A stretch of 40,518 bases of DNA. It comes from a virus. Positions 8,749 through 15,962 of this stretch are shown here, one piece after another (the first letter of the stretch is position 1; every line of letters starts with the position of its first letter). The translations under genes were made by a program, and so were the position numbers. Below the pieces are notes generated by a model. That model did no database searches. It was not told where the DNA came from and worked only from the letters and a program-made list of their open reading frames with translations. Where the stretch lies: positions 1 to 40,518 of IMG/VR virus record IMGVR_UViG_3300002835_010847; one strand, given 5' to 3'.

Positions 8749-9183
8749 CTAATTTAATTTTGATATTGTTATAGCAATTCGAGGGTGAGAAATATTCATT
8801 ACAAAATGATATACATCAGTTTGAATTCGATGCCATCTTTCTTTTTCAATTAAAAATTTTTGTTTAAATCTTTTTTGATCATCAAAAAAACATGTATATA
8901 CATTATCTCCACCAGGATCAATAATATAGTTGAAGGCTTCTTTCCTAACTAGATCTTTATGGATAGGAAGACCTTTATAAACAATATGTATCTTTGCTGA
9001 ATAATCGACTGTAAAATATTGATAAGCAAAATTTTTTATTTTTTCTCCGGCATTAAATGTTTTGTAATACTGATAACTATCATCCGGATATACATTTTTA
9101 TTGTTGTTAATACACCAATATGCTTCGTCAATAAGTGATTGATCTATTTTTGGAATAGTATCGATATATTCTAAATAATTCAT
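8749..9183 (-). CDS. Small 2OG-Fe(II) oxygenase-like protein (4)
   Basis: This is a 144-residue protein. Candidate iron ligands are H75xD77 (LPIHKDLVR) and H126 (DVYHFVMN), with R135 (PRIAITIS) in the 2-oxoglutarate position. The NYIIDPGGDNVYTCFFDD stretch resembles the double-stranded beta-helix core of small phage oxygenases. No Shine-Dalgarno is visible. AATAAATA lies five bases before ATG, as described for 6039. It sits eight bases upstream of the B12-type radical SAM gene on the same strand. Confidence 0.55.
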   Translation of the reverse strand: MNYLEYIDTIPKIDQSLIDEAYWCINNNKNVYPDDSYQYYKTFNAGEKIKNFAYQYFTVDYSAKIHIVYKGLPIHKDLVRKEAFNYIIDPGGDNVYTCFFDDQKRFKQKFLIEKERWHRIQTDVYHFVMNISHPRIAITISKLN

Positions 9184-9188
9184 AAAAA

Positions 9189-9196
9189 TATTTATT
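9189..9196 (-). promoter_or_regulatory. AATAAATA box five bases before ATG 9183
   Basis: On the minus strand AATAAATA is followed by five T residues and ATG 9183. It matches the NATAAATA late-promoter form and has the same spacing as the boxes before 6052 and 17052. It lies in the 17-base gap between two co-directional genes. Its function is inferred. Confidence 0.28.
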
Positions 9197-9200
9197 TGGT

Positions 9201-9695
9201 TTATGATTGCAGAATAATATTTGCAGCCTCTTCTACTGAAATGTAATTCTTTTTATCCATGGTTGGATATTTTTCTAAAATTTTAGATGTTCCTACGTAT
9301 CCAAATGATACATATTTTACTTTACAAAACCCAATAACTCTATTTGACATTTCTTTTAGCATTACTTTTTCTGCCTGATAATGTAACAAATTAAGTTTAT
9401 TATTTGGAAGATATTTTATATCTGCAATTCTACTTCCTACATTTATTATAGTTTTATTTCTTAAGTTATACCAACTATTCCATAGATCTATAAACATTAA
9501 AGTTTGGCCAAATTTGTTTTGGGCATTGTTAATAAAAACATCGCAGTCTTGCACTTCTTCAATTATCTTCAACCGAGAAGAATTTTCATTTATATCGTAT
9601 CCGTTCGATCTACTGAATCCCAATATGTTTGGACTTAATCTATTAAAAATTTCTAAACCAATACCATAGGTATGTCCTGTAATTGCATATTTCAT
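9201..9695 (-). CDS. Minimal short-chain dehydrogenase/reductase
   Basis: This is a 164-residue NAD(P)-binding Rossmann protein. It has the SDR glycine motif TGHTYGIG (6-13), an NNA-type motif (INNAQ, 55-59), Ser88 (NVGS) and the catalytic YxxxK as Y106QAEK110. SDRs are normally about 250 residues. Here the segments between the motifs and the C-terminal substrate lobe are trimmed, yet every catalytic residue is present, so it is probably a functional minimal enzyme and not a fragment. Its ATG overlaps the stop of the upstream oxygenase by four bases. Confidence 0.75.
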   Translation of the reverse strand: MKYAITGHTYGIGLEIFNRLSPNILGFSRSNGYDINENSSRLKIIEEVQDCDVFINNAQNKFGQTLMFIDLWNSWYNLRNKTIINVGSRIADIKYLPNNKLNLLHYQAEKVMLKEMSNRVIGFCKVKYVSFGYVGTSKILEKYPTMDKKNYISVEEAANIILQS

Positions 9696-10309
9696 TTAAA
9701 CCTCAACGTTAATCCTAATTTTTCCCCGGTCATTTTAGCCGTGCAATGAATTCTTCTCGAGTCAAATATAATAACACTACCCGAACTAAATGGATAAGCA
9801 TTTCCACTTAGACCAAATAAAGTTTGAAAAGGATACTGCGATAAAAAATTTTTATGTAATTCTTTGTCTATTGGTTCCCCAGTTAAGCCAGTAACAGGAT
9901 ATTCGTATGGAGAACCTTTAACTCCAATGTTTACTTTAAAATTTTTTACTGGATGATGCATACACCAAGTAACACTATCTAGTTCCCAAATTTGATCAAA
10001 TATAATTAGATGGGGTAACTCACTAGAAAATGATAATGGTATTACTACATTTATTTTTCCATTCTGATAGGTTTTATAATCTGTGTGTGGAAAGTAGGGC
10101 TGATTGTGTTTATAAAAATTTCCCTGCACATAATCTAACTTTTTTCCTATTTGCTCTTCTAATATAGTCCTAACAATATCTAATGCTTTACCCGGAGGCG
10201 CCTTATTCATAGAAACTGTATCATAAGTACCAATTTCGTTATAATAATCAATTAAATTTTGTACAAGGGCCGAATCAATTATTTCAAAAATTTGTTTTGT
10301 TTGCATCAT
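9692..10309 (-). CDS. 2OG-Fe(II) oxygenase (5), prolyl-hydroxylase-like
   Basis: This is a 205-residue protein with a clean 2-His-1-Asp facial triad: H75xD77 (YFPHTDYKT) and H188 (FDSRRIHCTAKM), with R203 (LTLRF) for 2-oxoglutarate near the C-terminus. The layout (HxD, a long insert, then H...R) fits the prolyl-4-hydroxylase-like 2OG superfamily common in aquatic phages. The start codon lies inside the upstream radical SAM gene (26-base overlap), with AAAGA seven bases before it. Its stop is coupled to the SDR gene. Confidence 0.7.
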   Translation of the reverse strand: MMQTKQIFEIIDSALVQNLIDYYNEIGTYDTVSMNKAPPGKALDIVRTILEEQIGKKLDYVQGNFYKHNQPYFPHTDYKTYQNGKINVVIPLSFSSELPHLIIFDQIWELDSVTWCMHHPVKNFKVNIGVKGSPYEYPVTGLTGEPIDKELHKNFLSQYPFQTLFGLSGNAYPFSSGSVIIFDSRRIHCTAKMTGEKLGLTLRFK

Positions 10310-11339
10310 TAAATTCTTTAACCCACCAAAAAATTTTATCAGCCCAGCCAGGGGTTGCCCACATTGAATCCCATTTATTAGCCCATGTTACATAATTTTT
10401 TACATCATCTGTTTTTGAATAAGCAGAAAATGGTATAGATTGAAAATTATCTATTGTGTGTATTATCTTCTCTGGAAAATTAACGAGATTTGCATATGAT
10501 GGATACACAATAGGTATCGCGGTAAATTTATATTTCCAAAAATTTTTGGCTTTTAAAAAATCCTGTATAGTAAAAGGAGTTAGGGAATAATTTATTTCAA
10601 CTTCTGAAAAATCATTTAAATTTTGTACGCCTACTAATATTTTGTCCCAAGTAGATCCTCTTCTAAACCATTCGTAACTCTCCTCAAATCCGTCAATACT
10701 TACAGAACATTTTATTGTTTTCCATCCTTCCCACAACACGGGTTTAAAATTTGATATACCATTTGTTATGTAATGTAATTCACAATGAGACCTATCAAAT
10801 TTTTTTAAGTATTCTAATATTTTCCAATGATTAAAATCTAGAAAAGGTTCACCCCCGGTGAACTTAATTACAGACAAATTAGGTAAAATTGTAGATAGTT
10901 CATTTAAAAATTCATCAGTTATTTTAAATCCTTTGTTAATCTTTGAAGAAAGATTAAGTTTTTTTGCCCACGTTGAACTTTGACTAGGGCCGCAATGAAA
11001 ACATGCTAACTGACACTTATTACTCATTTTAAATTGAATGAGTTTTAATTCTCTATTTGAACTTAAAAATTTAGTTTTAGTTCTTAAACTTTTTTGATTT
11101 CTACTTTCTAAATTTTCACACCGAAAGCAAAAAGGCATTGTATTTTTTGAAAATCCTTTTTTTAATTCGTCTCTTAAAAAAATTATTTTTTTATCGTTAA
11201 AAGAATTTAAGATGCCATTTGATATATGTGAAATTTGAGATTGGATAGAATTTTCTCCGCAACACGGTCTGGTATAACCATCCGTTTCTATAGAAATCAT
11301 ATTTTCTATCCAAGCACACTTAATTTCATTAGTGATCAT
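10284..11339 (-). CDS. Radical SAM protein with N-terminal twitch-type cysteine region
   Basis: This is a 351-residue protein. The N-terminal part has auxiliary-cluster-like cysteines (C8, C26, C27 in GYTRPCC, C71 and C74 in PFCFRC). The core motif C109xxxC113xxC116 (NKCQLACFHC) follows, then a KFTGGEPFL glycine motif and SIDGFEE. The order (cysteine-rich region before the core) is that of twitch-domain radical SAM proteins annotated in large phages. Such enzymes usually modify peptides or proteins. It overlaps the sulfotransferase-like gene by ATGA and is the first gene of one arm of the mirrored cluster. Confidence 0.82.
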   Translation of the reverse strand: MITNEIKCAWIENMISIETDGYTRPCCGENSIQSQISHISNGILNSFNDKKIIFLRDELKKGFSKNTMPFCFRCENLESRNQKSLRTKTKFLSSNRELKLIQFKMSNKCQLACFHCGPSQSSTWAKKLNLSSKINKGFKITDEFLNELSTILPNLSVIKFTGGEPFLDFNHWKILEYLKKFDRSHCELHYITNGISNFKPVLWEGWKTIKCSVSIDGFEESYEWFRRGSTWDKILVGVQNLNDFSEVEINYSLTPFTIQDFLKAKNFWKYKFTAIPIVYPSYANLVNFPEKIIHTIDNFQSIPFSAYSKTDDVKNYVTWANKWDSMWATPGWADKIFWWVKEFNDANKTNF

Positions 11340-12037
11340 AAATTAAAATTATAATGACAAATTTGAACATCCATCGTTAATTGTGGTTCTGTAATATAAT
11401 TTTTTTCTAAAACAAGAAAATAATTTTCTAGATCTGGAAATTCTGATCGTTCAATTCCCCACTTATTTTTCCAATACCAATCATTGGCTACATTAACTTC
11501 TAAATGATTTTCTATTATAAAACTTCTAGTTTTAAAATTTTCAATGTTAATCCATTTAAGTAAATTGTCCGGATCTTTATAAAATTCATGGTAATCAGGA
11601 TATTGAATTTTTTCAAAACCTCCAGATTTTATCCATGTAAAATAAGCATACTTGTCTGGCCTTAAAACCATTATAATTTTACTTTTTGGAAAAGTATTTT
11701 TTATAAAATCAAGATGAAGTGCAAAATGGTGAGATTTAACTATTCTATATTTGTCCCAGGTCTTATCTTCGTACGCTGCATCAATTTCATTAATAATTTC
11801 TTCTTTTGTCATCGAAGGTAATTCATGAAATTTTTTACCAAACTCATTTCCCGGTCCCCAATAGCATCCTTGGTGTCCAATAGTATTATTTGTAAGACTA
11901 TGAAAATATTCCCTTGATTTATTTTGGTCACTGATATTAATAGGTAGTTTTTTATTTTTAGTTAAAATGTAATAAACAGAACTCCACCTAGAACCCGGTG
12001 CTCCGGTAAAAAATATTAGTTTACTTTCATCAATCAT
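11336..12037 (-). CDS. Sulfotransferase-like protein (1)
   Basis: This is a 233-residue P-loop-like protein. FFTGAPGSRWSS (9-20) corresponds to the 5'-phosphosulfate loop of PAPS-dependent sulfotransferases. KSHHFALHLDFIKNTFP followed by IIMVLRPDKYAY corresponds to the strand and 3'-phosphate-binding region. The partner at 15377 carries the same FFTGAPGSRWS and RPD(K/I) motifs. Transfer of a sulfo group from PAPS is the family reaction; the acceptor is unknown. The gene is embedded in a tight minus-strand operon between a methyltransferase and a radical SAM gene. Confidence 0.65.
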   Translation of the reverse strand: MIDESKLIFFTGAPGSRWSSVYYILTKNKKLPINISDQNKSREYFHSLTNNTIGHQGCYWGPGNEFGKKFHELPSMTKEEIINEIDAAYEDKTWDKYRIVKSHHFALHLDFIKNTFPKSKIIMVLRPDKYAYFTWIKSGGFEKIQYPDYHEFYKDPDNLLKWINIENFKTRSFIIENHLEVNVANDWYWKNKWGIERSEFPDLENYFLVLEKNYITEPQLTMDVQICHYNFNL

Positions 12038-12038
12038 T

Positions 12039-12644
12039 TTATCTCTCTTCTATAGTACAGTTAATGGTGTCAATTTTAAATTTTTTTAATGTGCCTTCTT
12101 TTTGCCACCACCATGCCATTCTTACGTTTCCAGAAATTGGTATGTTTTCAAAATACACACCCTTTATAACTTTTAAATTAAATTTCTCAGAAAAATCACG
12201 AATATCATCTTCCGTCCAAGAATAACTATTCTTTAACTGACTTATATTTGGAAATGTTCTCATTACAATAAAACCACCGGGCTTAACCCAAGAAACTATT
12301 TTTTTTAACTGAGACTCAACAAATTCCCTATTTCCAAATTGAATACTGCCTAATGCTAAAACAACATCGGCAGATTCTTCTCTAAATTTAATTTCTTCAA
12401 TTGGCATATGAATATCTGCAAAGGGAAATGGTTCAGAATCAAAGCCGATTAAATTTTTAATATGACCTTTAAATCTATTATGACCGCACCCTGCATCAAT
12501 AACCAAGTCCGGGTCTAATTCATTAATTTCATTAATTAAATTTACACCGGTATACTTATAATATTCAAACGCCTTGAAGCCATTCCATCTTTCGGGATTG
12601 AATCTAAATTTCACAGTATCTTTAATATCTTGTATATTTTCCAT
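12039..12644 (-). CDS. Class I SAM-dependent methyltransferase (1)
   Basis: This is a 201-residue protein with a textbook motif I, VIDAGCGHN (48-56), followed by LIGFDSEPF (acidic residue binding the SAM ribose) and DVVLALGSIQF (motif IV region). The start is the ATG at 12644 with AAGGAAATTT directly before it; an upstream TTG lacks such support. It shares the GCGxNxFKxxIKN pattern with the methyltransferase at 14644, so the two are paralogues. A sulfotransferase-like gene follows within two bases. The methyl acceptor is unknown. Confidence 0.78.
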   Translation of the reverse strand: MENIQDIKDTVKFRFNPERWNGFKAFEYYKYTGVNLINEINELDPDLVIDAGCGHNRFKGHIKNLIGFDSEPFPFADIHMPIEEIKFREESADVVLALGSIQFGNREFVESQLKKIVSWVKPGGFIVMRTFPNISQLKNSYSWTEDDIRDFSEKFNLKVIKGVYFENIPISGNVRMAWWWQKEGTLKKFKIDTINCTIEER

Positions 12645-12672
12645 AAATTTCCTTAGAATTTTTGTCAACTAT

Positions 12673-13029
12673 TTAACTATAGAGATTTTTAAAGATAAAA
12701 TAATCGAAGACGAATGTTATCTCTGCACCAATGAACACAGATATCCAATAATTGTTAATAAAATTCCAAATTTGTCTTATTAACCACCAAGCAGCAATTA
12801 CTCGAAGGGTGTAAATTATATCGGATTTTATATATTCAATTAACTCTGGTATTTCTACCGAATTAAAATAAAATCCAAATATAAATGTGTCATAGGCAAA
12901 ACTTAATTGCGCCATTACAAATACAGCAATGTAGTAAGGGAGATATCGATTTAAAAACTTTACAATAACTCCGCTTACCAACAATCTATAAGAAACATAG
13001 ATTAAATTTATAACAAGTAAGTCAATCAA
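12673..13029 (-). CDS. Small integral membrane protein, TTG start
   Basis: This is a 118-residue, strongly hydrophobic protein with three or four probable membrane helices (about 4-24, 31-50, 72-90 and 95-114). I recognise no family. The start is TTG at 13029, immediately after the TAA of the amidotransferase gene. AAAGG seven bases before it supports this unusual start, and no ATG is available near the N-terminus. Position after the TctC and amidotransferase genes suggests a membrane partner, but that is inference. Confidence 0.55.
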   Translation of the reverse strand: MIDLLVINLIYVSYRLLVSGVIVKFLNRYLPYYIAVFVMAQLSFAYDTFIFGFYFNSVEIPELIEYIKSDIIYTLRVIAAWWLIRQIWNFINNYWISVFIGAEITFVFDYFIFKNLYS

Positions 13030-13602
13030 TTAAAGACCTTTAATAATTTCTAGTATATACGATCTCGTATGATTATTAATAGATCTTTCGGGATGCCATC
13101 CTATACCTAATACTCTTTTTTCTTTGTGGATCGCTAATTCTATAACACCGTTATTATCGTTTAACAAAACATCAAATCCCGGTGCTAATTTATCAATCAT
13201 AATAGAATGATGACAAGTAACATCAAATGGGTCTAAATGAACTGCAACATTATCATACGGAGTTTCCATTAATTTATGAGTTCCTCCCAAGACATAATTT
13301 ATAAAATGACTTCCTCTACAAATTCCAACTAAAGGTACATTAGAATCAACAGCATCTAAGATTAATTTTTTTTCAAATTCGTCCCGTGGAGGATAATTGT
13401 TATCCCTCCACGTTGTTATATCATGCATGTCGTTACCACCACATAATATAATTAGATCATAATCTTTTACATTATATTGATCATAACATATTAAAGGAAC
13501 GATTTGATGTTCCTTTAAAAAATCATACCATTCATGATTGATAGCCGAATGCCATGTATTTCTTAATTTGAGGGTAGTTTCTAAACTTAGACCTATTTTC
13601 AT
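13030..13602 (-). CDS. Class-I glutamine-amidotransferase-like / gamma-glutamyl hydrolase-like protein
   Basis: This is a 190-residue protein of the peptidase C26 / PuuD type. The nucleophile elbow is GICRGSH (C95), and the His-Glu pair is GIGWHPE (H170, E172), which completes the triad. LCGGNDMH (54-60) provides the oxyanion glycines. Members hydrolyse gamma-glutamyl amide bonds or supply ammonia to a synthetase; no synthetase domain is fused here. The start is ATG 13602, which overlaps the TctC stop as ATGA. An upstream in-frame ATG at 13638 lies inside the TctC gene and is less likely. Confidence 0.75.
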   Translation of the reverse strand: MKIGLSLETTLKLRNTWHSAINHEWYDFLKEHQIVPLICYDQYNVKDYDLIILCGGNDMHDITTWRDNNYPPRDEFEKKLILDAVDSNVPLVGICRGSHFINYVLGGTHKLMETPYDNVAVHLDPFDVTCHHSIMIDKLAPGFDVLLNDNNGVIELAIHKEKRVLGIGWHPERSINNHTRSYILEIIKGL

Positions 13603-14555
13603 TTTGGGCTCGGCATTTGCTTTACATAAGGTTGCCATTGTGCTCTTAAAGATAACATATCCTTTCTAAGATTGTCGGAACCTTGTGCATTTTTATCAAC
13701 AATAATCATATTTTCATCTGCCCATTTTTTAAATTCACTGCTGTTCAATGCAGGAATAAAATTGTCAGTATACCATTGCACAATCTTTGGATCTGTGTTT
13801 TTTGGTAAGACAATATTCCAACAAGCATAGACGTTTAATCCAGGAACATAATCTTTCATTAAAGGAACATTGGGCATTGCAGCAAGTTTTTGTTCACCGG
13901 CTATTCCAAGAATTTTAATTTTTCCTGTCTGTACTAAAGTATTAGCAACAGCCACTGGAATAATTCCAAATTCTACAGCGCCGGCAGCAACATCTTGTCC
14001 GGCCGGTAGTGGTCCTTTATATGGAACATTTTGAGCAAATTTTCGATTGCCTTGAACTTTATCCATAAAATATTCAAATGCTAACTGATGTGCAGCACCG
14101 CCTGTTGCAAAATTTAATATCCTATTTTCTTTTTGAACAGCATTAATCAATTCGGGGACATTGTCAACGTTGCTAGATGCACTTGCAATAAATGCTAAAG
14201 GACTTTTTCCAATGTTCGTAACTAAAGAAAATTCCATTGGATCAAATTCAATCATATGTTTGTAATGAATATCGCTGGCAACAAAAGTACTTTGACATGC
14301 TGGGATAGCAATAGTTAATCCGTCTGCTGGTTTTTTACTGAAAATATTCATACCAATGTTTCCATCAGCACCTGCCTTATAATCAAAAATAAATTTTGCT
14401 TTTCCTTGTTTTTCTAGTATACTAGATACAGATCTAAATGCCATTTCATTGCCTGAACCCGGTGCAACAGGTGTAATTACAGTAATGGTTTTAGTTGGTT
14501 CCCATGCAAAGGCCATAATTGGGAAAAATAAAAGTCCTATAAACGTTTTTTCCAT
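13599..14555 (-). CDS. TctC/Bug-family periplasmic solute-binding protein
   Basis: This is a 318-residue secreted protein. The N-terminal signal peptide (MEKTF, a hydrophobic core, then AFA before Trp18) directs it to the periplasm. The mature chain has the features of tripartite tricarboxylate transporter receptors: TITVITPVAPGSGNE, then a DYKAGADGNIG loop and FATGGAAHQ, the ligand loops that bind carboxylates. The length is normal for the family. No TctA or TctB membrane subunit lies nearby. A strong GAGGAG site precedes ATG. It leads an operon with the amidotransferase-like gene. Such a receptor is rare in phages and probably came from a proteobacterial host. Confidence 0.85.
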   Translation of the reverse strand: MEKTFIGLLFFPIMAFAWEPTKTITVITPVAPGSGNEMAFRSVSSILEKQGKAKFIFDYKAGADGNIGMNIFSKKPADGLTIAIPACQSTFVASDIHYKHMIEFDPMEFSLVTNIGKSPLAFIASASSNVDNVPELINAVQKENRILNFATGGAAHQLAFEYFMDKVQGNRKFAQNVPYKGPLPAGQDVAAGAVEFGIIPVAVANTLVQTGKIKILGIAGEQKLAAMPNVPLMKDYVPGLNVYACWNIVLPKNTDPKIVQWYTDNFIPALNSSEFKKWADENMIIVDKNAQGSDNLRKDMLSLRAQWQPYVKQMPSPK

Positions 14556-14605
14556 TGATACATCTCCTCTATATTAAATATGTAAAATGAATATAAATTC
14601 TAAGA

Positions 14606-14613
14606 TATTTATA
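14606..14613 (-). promoter_or_regulatory. TATAAATA, T4-like late promoter candidate for the TctC operon
   Basis: On the minus strand the spacer reads TATAAATATCTTAG. The first eight bases are the exact T4 late-promoter box, and the following TAAATATCT run also occurs at 798 and 38842. Initiation about six bases downstream would give a leader of roughly 45 bases with the GAGGAG site of the TctC gene. This is inferred from sequence match and position. Confidence 0.42.
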
Positions 14614-14643
14614 AAAATATTCATCGAAAGGAAAAATTTTTAA

Positions 14644-15384
14644 ATGAATACTAAAATTTTTAATTTAATAACAAAAAATTTACAAAATTCTTTTAATTTA
14701 CCAAAATATAAAAAAATTATTGATAATTTAGAAAAAAATACAATCGTAAAAGAGTTACCTTGGACACCTGTCAGGTTTCAAAAATTTGAAAACAATATCA
14801 AACAAGAACTTCAGTTTGATAATATTGATCTTTCTGGTACTATAGAAGAAATAGTAAACAGGTTAGATCAAAATTATATGAAAAGATTCTTTGGTGAAAT
14901 TTGGAAACCTACAACTGAGCAGTACCAGTATAGCGGGTGGGCGGTAGTTGAAGAAATTAATAAACAGAATCCAAAATCAGTTTTAGATTTTGGCTGCGGC
15001 TATAACCCATTTAAAAACAGAATTAAAAATATCGTTGGCATTGATCCTTATAACAACTGTGCAGATTACATGGTTGATATATTAGATTTTAAAATTGAAC
15101 CAAAAAGTTTTGATCACATCATTGCATTTGGAAGTCTAAACTTTAATAATAAAGATGATATTGAAATTAGATTTCAAAGGTTAGTTGAACTATTGATGGA
15201 TAACGGGAAAATGTATTTTAGAGCAAATCCCGGAATCAGTTGGAAAAACGGACCATACGTTGATATATTTCCGTGGTCGTTTGAGTTCGTCTATGACTTA
15301 TCCAAAAAATACAATTTACATCTCGAAACGTTCAAGATAGACAACAATGAAAGATTGTATTTTGTATTTCACAAAGTTATTTGA
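14644..15384 (+). CDS. Class I SAM-dependent methyltransferase (2)
   Basis: This is a 246-residue protein. Residues 1-100 form a lysine-rich, AT-coded N-terminal region of unknown role. The Rossmann part begins with VLDFGCGYN (113-121) and IVGIDPYNN, and a motif-IV-like HIIAFGSLNF follows. It shares the GCGxNxFKxxIKN signature with the methyltransferase at 12039 but is longer at the N-terminus. AAAGG precedes the start. It is divergent from the TctC operon and its end overlaps the sulfotransferase-like gene by eight bases. Confidence 0.78.
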   Translation: MNTKIFNLITKNLQNSFNLPKYKKIIDNLEKNTIVKELPWTPVRFQKFENNIKQELQFDNIDLSGTIEEIVNRLDQNYMKRFFGEIWKPTTEQYQYSGWAVVEEINKQNPKSVLDFGCGYNPFKNRIKNIVGIDPYNNCADYMVDILDFKIEPKSFDHIIAFGSLNFNNKDDIEIRFQRLVELLMDNGKMYFRANPGISWKNGPYVDIFPWSFEFVYDLSKKYNLHLETFKIDNNERLYFVFHKVI

Positions 15385-15961
15385 TTAAAGAGATTAAGCA
15401 GTCTTTATAAATTTCGCTGTCAAAGGTTACTGTTTTATTAAATTCTTTTTCAAAAAATAATTGAGTAAAATGGTACCATACAGCATTTTGTTTGTATGCA
15501 AAATCTAAAATAGATTTATTTTGCTGCATAATCTCGGAATACATGTTAATACTGTGTTTGTATTCAGAATAATTTGGGTATGTAATATTAAAGCCGCCTG
15601 CTTCGTGCCACCAAGAATAGCATAGTATATCCGGTCGATACACCAGTAATATCCAACTTTCTGGAAAAGTTCTTTTTATTTCGTCTAACTGGTATGCCCA
15701 ATCGTGACTTTTAATCAATCTTGGTTTTTCTAAATTTGACCAAGCACTGTCGAGGTATTCTAAATTTAATTTTGACTCAAACTCCATACCTCTTCCAAAA
15801 TATGCTCCTTTGTGACCTGTAAAATTTTTATGATCATATTCTCTTTCTGCAATTCTATCAGAAGTATTTAGATCTAAAAGTTTTTCTAAATTTTGAGAAA
15901 TCCCACTCCATCGACTTCCAGGTGCTCCAGTAAAAAAAATTCTATTCGGTATTGTATTCAT
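15377..15961 (-). CDS. Sulfotransferase-like protein (2)
   Basis: This is a 194-residue paralogue of the protein at 11336. It shares the phosphosulfate loop RIFFTGAPGSRWSG near the N-terminus, a GHKGAYFGRGMEFE segment, and LIKSHDWAYQLDEIKRTFP with LLVYRPD for 3'-phosphate binding. I chose ATG 15961, one base after the upstream gene's stop; the longer TTG start lies inside that gene. It is about 40 residues shorter than its partner at the C-terminus. It forms the second arm of the mirrored gene order. Confidence 0.65.
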   Translation of the reverse strand: MNTIPNRIFFTGAPGSRWSGISQNLEKLLDLNTSDRIAEREYDHKNFTGHKGAYFGRGMEFESKLNLEYLDSAWSNLEKPRLIKSHDWAYQLDEIKRTFPESWILLVYRPDILCYSWWHEAGGFNITYPNYSEYKHSINMYSEIMQQNKSILDFAYKQNAVWYHFTQLFFEKEFNKTVTFDSEIYKDCLISLIK

Positions 15962-15962
15962 T

